DNA of 64,000 nt, from positions 20,324,162 through 20,388,161 of the forward strand of contig NC_049991.1 of the NCBI RefSeq assembly GCF_000003815.2. Reading direction: 5' to 3'. The position numbers and the translations under genes were made by a program. The notes under the pieces are model-generated. The model made no database searches. It was not told the DNA's origin and saw nothing but the letters and a program-made list of their open reading frames with translations. Shown here one piece after another: positions 58,740 to 64,000 of the stretch. Every line of letters starts with the position of its first letter. Position 1 is the stretch's first letter. Source of the stretch: Branchiostoma floridae. Taxonomy: Eukaryota; Chordata; Leptocardii; Amphioxiformes; Branchiostomatidae.

Positions 58740-59600
58740 ATATAACCTGCTCTCCAACAAGATCTCTTCAGTGACACTGAAAATGGACATGTATGTTATC
58801 TGAAACGTCTGACCGTTTTCAAAATCATATCTAGTTGCTTGAGTAATGACTATTTGGCGTATATTATTACCTGAATGTCTAACCTTCATCGACGTGTTAA
58901 AAATGAGCATTGTCGGCTTTTAAGTGTTTCAAGAGAAGCAGGAACACAAAGTGGGATTAATTTGTTCTTTGCTGCGGATTTGACAGCCCCGTAGAGACCG
59001 TTGCCTGTACGACTGTGTGAGCAGTAGGATCCAGCAGACAGCACTCTGTGGCTTCGTGTAAACCCGCCATCTATTGCCCCATTAATTTAACTGGCCACAG
59101 ATGGAGGAAAGGATTAAGCGACGTCTGGGGATAATTCGGTTGTGCTGTGTGTGTGTTATTTTTTTTTAAAGTTTACTGATACTTAATTGAAGTAACTATG
59201 TCAAATTTCCAAACCGGGAGTGTGATATAAAAGACACATAAGTACACTAGACTTAAAGAGAATAGTCGTGGGCATTGTCCACAAACAGCAATGCCCGGCC
59301 CCTAATCAAAAATGTGTCCTATGTATTATGCACTGGGTGTAAAAGGGCGAAGAGAATGTGCCTGACTTCGTAGTAGAAAAATTTAAACCACAAGAGGTGC
59401 AATAACGTTATCATTCTTACCAACGCCATTAAATTGCAACTTACAAAAGACCACTTTCTCCAGAGAGCCAACGCAAAGTTTATGTCCTTTTTCGTAACTC
59501 TAATGTGCGGGTTGGGAGACGGAAGTGTGGCTGGGAGCTCCGCAACACTCAAGCGGACTTCACAAGAGTACTTCACACTTACGGAGAGCTGTAAAGGAAA
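58740..59600. other. Intergenic, nothing recognised
   Basis: No supported gene. The phrase CCGTTTTCAAAATCATATC-TAGTTGCTTGAGTAA near 58813 recurs at 62088 and, weakly, 60580, so an old dispersed repeat is present. Confidence 0.45.
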
Positions 59601-59608
59601 TGTTCGCC

Positions 59609-59681
59609 ATGAGGAATATCGCCATTTGGGTGGTTCCATCGCTGATGGCGGGCGGAGATGGGAATGGGGAGGATGTCATCA
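59609..59681 (+). CDS. Candidate first coding exon with signal-peptide-like start (speculative)
   Basis: ATG at 59609 in context CGCCATGA begins MRNIAIWVVPSLMAGG, short and hydrophobic like a signal peptide, and the frame meets a GTAAGA donor at 59682. No partner exon or homology is visible; it could easily be chance. Confidence 0.15.
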
Positions 59682-59916
59682 GTAAGAATTACCGGGATGT
59701 GGAGTTGTCGCGCGGGGAGAACGCCTAATGCTCCCGCGCTGAGTTCTATTAGTGCTGCGCTATTTATCACACCGGGCGGAACTCGGGAAACTCCGCTGTG
59801 GTAGCCTCCTTTGCAGACTCTAGTAGCGGGGCTGGGAGTTTGCTGTGGATGGGTGTATCGGTCCTCAAACTTAATTTGTGGGCAAAGTCCCTTCCAAGCC
59901 AAAGTACCTTTCCTCT

Positions 59917-60113
59917 CATTCATACATTCATTCATTCATTTATTCATTACTTCATTCATTCATTCATTCATTCATTCATCCATCCTTTCATCCATCCATC
60001 CTTCCATCCATCCATCCATCCATCCATCCATTCATTCATTCATTCATTCATTCATTCATTCATTCATTCATTCATTCATTCATTCATTCATTCATTCATT
60101 CATTCATTCATTC
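59917..60113. repeat. (CATT)n/(CATC)n microsatellite
   Basis: Almost 200 bp of CATT repeats with a CATC block at 59978-60030. All three + frames yield the same Ile-His-Ser-Phe periodic peptide, an artefact. A 17-C run follows at 60151-60167. Confidence 0.95.
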
Positions 60114-60169
60114 GAGAACCTTAGTCGATGTTGAAAATAGCCAACCAGGGCCCCCCCCCCCCCCCCCTC

Positions 60170-61213
60170 CTCATAAAATAAAAGCCAGCCCCGCCAGAGT
60201 CTGCGAATGAGGCTAGTCTGCGGCGCTTTTGAAGTAGATCTGCTGACATCAGCGCGAATCGTCATCTGTGTCGGCGGCAAACATTCCTCAGACATCTGCT
60301 GACGATGCTGTTCTCAAGGCGCCTGGTCAGATGAGGGGAATTAGAGCGTGGTTAACAGCGCTCTGTGATCTAGTGCGCATAACTGCCGCCTCCGGGTCAG
60401 CTTCAGAAGTGCGAGTCCATATCTTAACTCTGATGCATACACGCCATTGGAAGGAAATGTAGTTTATCGGATCGAACGTTGTGAAGCTTCGCACCTTGAG
60501 CACGCAGAGATACCCCATCACACTTCTTTAAAAAGCAGTGACGAAAGATAGTGGATGCTATCTGGAACATCCACCTGACCGTTTCCAAATTATATCCTGT
60601 ACGTTGCTAAAGTAACTGCTTTATGGCGTATCTTATTACCTGGATGTGTAAAGCCACACTGGCTTAATTTTATAGATGACATCCTCTAGAGACCGCAAAG
60701 CTAACGCGAAAGGGCGAAAAAAAGAACGATCCATCACAAATTCTGCTAAGCCACAGAACTACACATCCAGTCCATTCTTTCCTGGGCTTTTTTTTTTTTT
60801 TTTTTAAATCAGGTTCGTAGGGCCTGATGTTACCATCATGGTGATGAAGAGCGGCCCATAGCAATAACTGTAGCAGCATCTCTTCTCCCTAAGTCAGAAA
60901 CATCATTTTGGTTTGTATCATTCACCTCAGTAAGACTGTTTAAGACAATCTTCACGATTTCAATAGTGTTTTTATTGCCATTCTTTTTTAAAGAGAGGGG
61001 GGGGGGCAGGGGCGCTGTGACTCCATGTCCTGGCCATGTGTCCCCTTGCCCTGGAGAGCAGATCATCTGGCAAACATGACACTTTGACCAGGGATGCCGT
61101 TGGGTGACTTGTGGCCAGTTTTTTGGTTGGATCAGGCGAAAATCAATGCGCGCGCGGATGTCATCCATGAAGTAAATCAGTGTGGCCTAACATTCGCATC
61201 ATACCTCTGTTAC
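60170..61213. other. Intergenic, nothing recognised
   Basis: Contains a T-run (60790-60805) and a G-run (60999-61006). No domain-bearing frame. Confidence 0.4.
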
Positions 61214-61467
61214 GGTGGTATCTCACTGCACCTGGGGCACCGGTACAGCACTGCGGGGTTTGAAAGATTCGCAACGAATTTTAGAGATAAAAAACGAATT
61301 TTCTTACGTTACTTATTTTTGTGTATTCCGTTGCCTTCTAAGCCATACTTTTCGTATTAAGCAATTATCTAAATTTAAAAAAAAAATGGAGAAAATAGCA
61401 CAACAGTGCCACAGTGAACGAGCCCCGCAGTGCCGCGTCGGTGCCCCAAGTGTAGTGAGATACCACC
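61214..61467. mobile_element. MITE of the AGGTG...TCTCACTGCAC family (copy b)
   Basis: GGTGGTATCTCACTGCACCT, GGGGCACC and GCACTGCGGGG at the left are matched inverted by CCCCGCAGTGCCGC, GGTGCCCCAAG and GTAGTGAGATACCACC at the right. Same design as 46141-46388. The following GTGAGGTGGTGCCCCAGGG (61482-61500) may be part of another broken copy. Confidence 0.7.
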
Positions 61468-61499
61468 TTTACAGAGTAAACGTGAGGTGGTGCCCCAGG

Positions 61500-62520
61500 G
61501 TGCAATAGTGAGTAATGGTCACGTTTAGCCAACGACTGGTGAAATGATGCGAGCGGTAATGATACTAGAGTAATGGCTGTCCCGTTTGTCAGGCCTTCGG
61601 CTCACTGATGAAAGAAATTGCCGAATTTGGTCCTCAAGAGGGGAAAGTCTCGCGAGACTTTGATCGGCCCGAGAGTGTCAATCATCTCCAGACATGCGCA
61701 CTAACTCAGTGACAGTCACGTCAGGTGAAGCAAGTAAGGGATAATGTAGCAAAGTATGCAAGAATTGATTCGAGAAGTTGGGCTTTTTGGCAGGCGTTGT
61801 CATGTCTGCTGAGGGGTGGAATCATTTACTCACTCTCGTGTACTCAACCTATCTGTATCGTTTAGCTGGCATATCTGCCCCTAGGATCTGTATCTATATC
61901 TGGATAGCCCGTACAACCTCTCTTCGGCGAAACATACAAGCTTCTATATCTGTATATCCGGTATATCTGACCTTCGGTGTAACACGCCAGTTTTTGTATC
62001 TGTATCTGTATAGTTTGTTTCTTACGTCGATGAATATTAGACATCCAGGTAATAAGACATGCCAAAAGGCAGTGTCACTGACCAACCGTTTCCAAAATCA
62101 TATCCAGTTGCTTGAGTAACTGCTTTTTGGCGTAACCTGTTTGTCTCCTCTGTATACATATACTTGGTCCGTAGATGTTGCCTTCAGGAAATGAACGCCT
62201 GAGGTTCTGTAAAAACATTGATCAATAAGAAGTTCAGCCAAGCTGTCAGAATCATTACAGTATCCAACATTTCAATCGCTGTTTCCCAACGCTTACTCAA
62301 CTTTTAGGAGACAGCGTTTCAACAAAGTGTTTATGGAACAGGTTAGACGTGGGCGTTGGGAATGTGTCTAGCTTAGGAATGTTCTTGTCAGACAGCTTTA
62401 CAACTATAGAAGTGTTTTACGGCGTGACTATACTTTGTACAAAGCCAAACAAATCACGTAAAGAGCCCTTTTTGACACCCACATGCATTGCTAAAACACA
62501 CGCATTGGCTGCATTGATGT
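61500..62520. other. Intergenic, nothing recognised
   Basis: A patch at 61855-62010 is rich in TATCTGTATCT words, a degenerate short repeat. No supported gene. Confidence 0.4.
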
Positions 62521-62526
62521 ACAGCA

Positions 62527-62570
62527 GAATGAATGAATGAATGAATGAATGAATGGATGAATGAGTTAGT
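62527..62570. repeat. (GAAT)n microsatellite
   Basis: GAATGAATGAATGAATGAAT with one GGAT variant near the end. Confidence 0.95.
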
Positions 62571-62879
62571 GAGGGCAAGTGATTTTATTTTTAAGCCCAG
62601 ACGTTACAAGCTGCCACACAAAATAAAGTCTAATAGAAGTAAGCTAATACACAGAATTGCCCCTTGAAGAAATATGAACCAGGCAAAAATGTCAGAACAT
62701 CTTATTTCTATGGAAATGTTACCTTTAGACGCATTAAGACTACAAGCAAAAGTTGCCCCGTGCCAAATGCGTCGGTTCCACGGAGAATGGGCGGAGGCCC
62801 TCCCGGCTAGCGAGCCGCATGGCTTCTCCCGATAACACGGACTCACACGTGGCTAACATGTAGATGGGACGAGTTTATC

Positions 62880-63205
62880 TAAGGGCACCACCCGCCGTAT
62901 GTGCAAATACGTGCTGTTTACGTGCCAAAACATGGGCAATCTTTAGGATCCGTAAGTGGTAAGTACCGCCTCCGTACGAACTAGTAGGGAATCCGAAGGA
63001 TTTTGGAGCACGCAGACACGCCGTAGAACTTTACGTGCAGGCAAAACTTTGTGTGCCATCGGGCTGCGGATTCGCACACCATACGTGCCAGTACGGGCTA
63101 CGCGCCTGCCCTGTACAGCCTAAACGTTTTCAGAAATACGTGGCGGACGTGGCCTCCACAAAAAAACGTACGGACAAATTGCACGTACGGCGGGTTGTGC
63201 CCTTA
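62880..63205. mobile_element. ~325-bp MITE rich in ACGTG/CACGTA motifs
   Basis: The left end TAAGGGCACCACCCGCCGTA is matched by the inverted right end TACGGCGGGTTGTGCCCTTA (27 bp with 2 mismatches including flanking ATGTGCAA/TTGCACG). The interior carries many ACGTGC, TACGTG and CGTACG words in both orientations, resembling sub-terminal transposase-binding repeats. The overlapping frame 63035-63316 has no domain. Confidence 0.75.
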
Positions 63206-64000
63206 GCTTTTGGCCAACTCAAAAATGCAACGCCTTGTTCCAAACTCTGTTGTCCTTCCCAGCGGCACACGTGTCGGCTGACTGGTGTTTTATGTACCGT
63301 TATGGCTTTTTCCTAACATCAAACACTCCGGGCTTACCGGCCTGAAGGCAGCAGTAGTCGGAACAGATGCTTTTAGCTCAAGTTCTTTGCCCACCGACGT
63401 CCACCCCGATACATCAAAGGGCCGGAACTAAAACTTTTAAGTGGTACTCGCTTTACCGTAACGTCTTTAGACTCTCGGCGTCATAAGAAATCGACCGGAC
63501 TTTAATCTTGGCACTCAGTTTCATTAGCAGATTGCCGTTTCTCGAGGGTTGAAGCACGTCTCAAGGCTAGTTCGTATTGCCTCCACGCGCGGAAGGATCG
63601 TAGCCCGGAGTTGTTAAGTAACGACGTGCATGTATCAGCATGCCTGTTCCACTGGAGGTGTGGGGAGATGGGGTCCGTGCGAGATGTCCGGGAATGGGAT
63701 GGAATTTAGATTAAATGCCTACATATTGAGTTTTCTTTGGTATCAAAATTCTTGTCAAGATATTCGTAGTGGATTCTAAGCTGTCAGTGCCGTTCTTGTA
63801 TGTGTACTTAACTATATACTAATACGTTCTTATAAAAGTAGCTTACTTTTAATAACTTGTTCTTACTCGAATTCCGTCTTGCCAAACATTGACCGCTATC
63901 GAAAGGTAACATTCCATTTATAGTACTTCATATCATCATAAATTATATAAGAGGACCGATAGAGAATCATTTAGACGAAGCATCCTCATCTTGTACATTA
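63206..64000. other. Intergenic, nothing recognised
   Basis: No frame of note to the end of the window. Confidence 0.4.

Noticed and set aside
59798-60210. Ile-His-Ser-Phe repeat proteins over the CATT microsatellite
   Set aside because: A pure translation artefact of a tetranucleotide repeat, open in three frames at once.

Overview
The window is eukaryotic DNA: interrupted genes with splice signals, long spacers, many MITEs, LINEs, a SINE and satellites, and no operons. The epsin tail is vertebrate-like and the zinc-finger and retroelement types suit an invertebrate deuterostome. My best guess is amphioxus (Branchiostoma); that is an inference, not something read directly. Three runs of N (13390-13489, 39127-39306, 50620-50719) show a draft assembly.

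Region 1 (1-37025) is a tandem array of a ~5.0 kb unit: the tail of one unit (U0, 1-1925) and six full units (U1 1926-6890, U2 6891-12256, U3 12257-17246, U4 17247-22259, U5 22260-31851, U6 31852-37025). Each unit carries, on the + strand, the end of an epsin intron, the epsin 3'-terminal exon (clathrin box LVNLD, three NPF motifs, stop), a long 3' flank with ~66-bp repeats and a distal AATAAA, and an inverted pair of pogo/Tigger-like MITEs. It ends in the last nine codons plus stop of a minus-strand zinc-finger gene. U1 and U4 have intact exons and U3 is open apart from an assembly gap. U2 and U5 are broken by the same LINE fragment, and U6 by a hairpin MITE plus a 4-bp frameshift. U5 also carries a 4.25 kb CACTA/Chapaev-like element with two internal satellites. 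Only U6 runs into the intact zinc-finger gene, so it keeps the ancestral right flank. The other epsin exons (ENTH domain, UIM, DPW region) would lie left of the window.

Region 2 (36994-38934, minus strand) is a C2H2 zinc-finger gene converging on epsin. Two exons join in phase inside the fifth finger, giving 11 fingers and about 335 residues.

Region 3 (39 kb to the end) is mostly intergenic. It holds a minisatellite, a solo pogo-like MITE, a ~170-bp diverged tandem repeat (42.5-43.6 kb), a tRNA-derived SINE (44.6 kb), several MITE families, a 5'-truncated LINE with a long reverse-transcriptase frame (48459-50249), a promoter-like segment with CCAAT and CArG boxes (51.8-52.0 kb), a 37-bp minisatellite and several microsatellites. 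I recognise no further host protein-coding gene there.

The most interesting structure is the epsin terminal-exon array. It could act as a cassette of alternative last exons, or be a decaying segmental duplication kept similar by gene conversion. Sequence alone does not decide between these.
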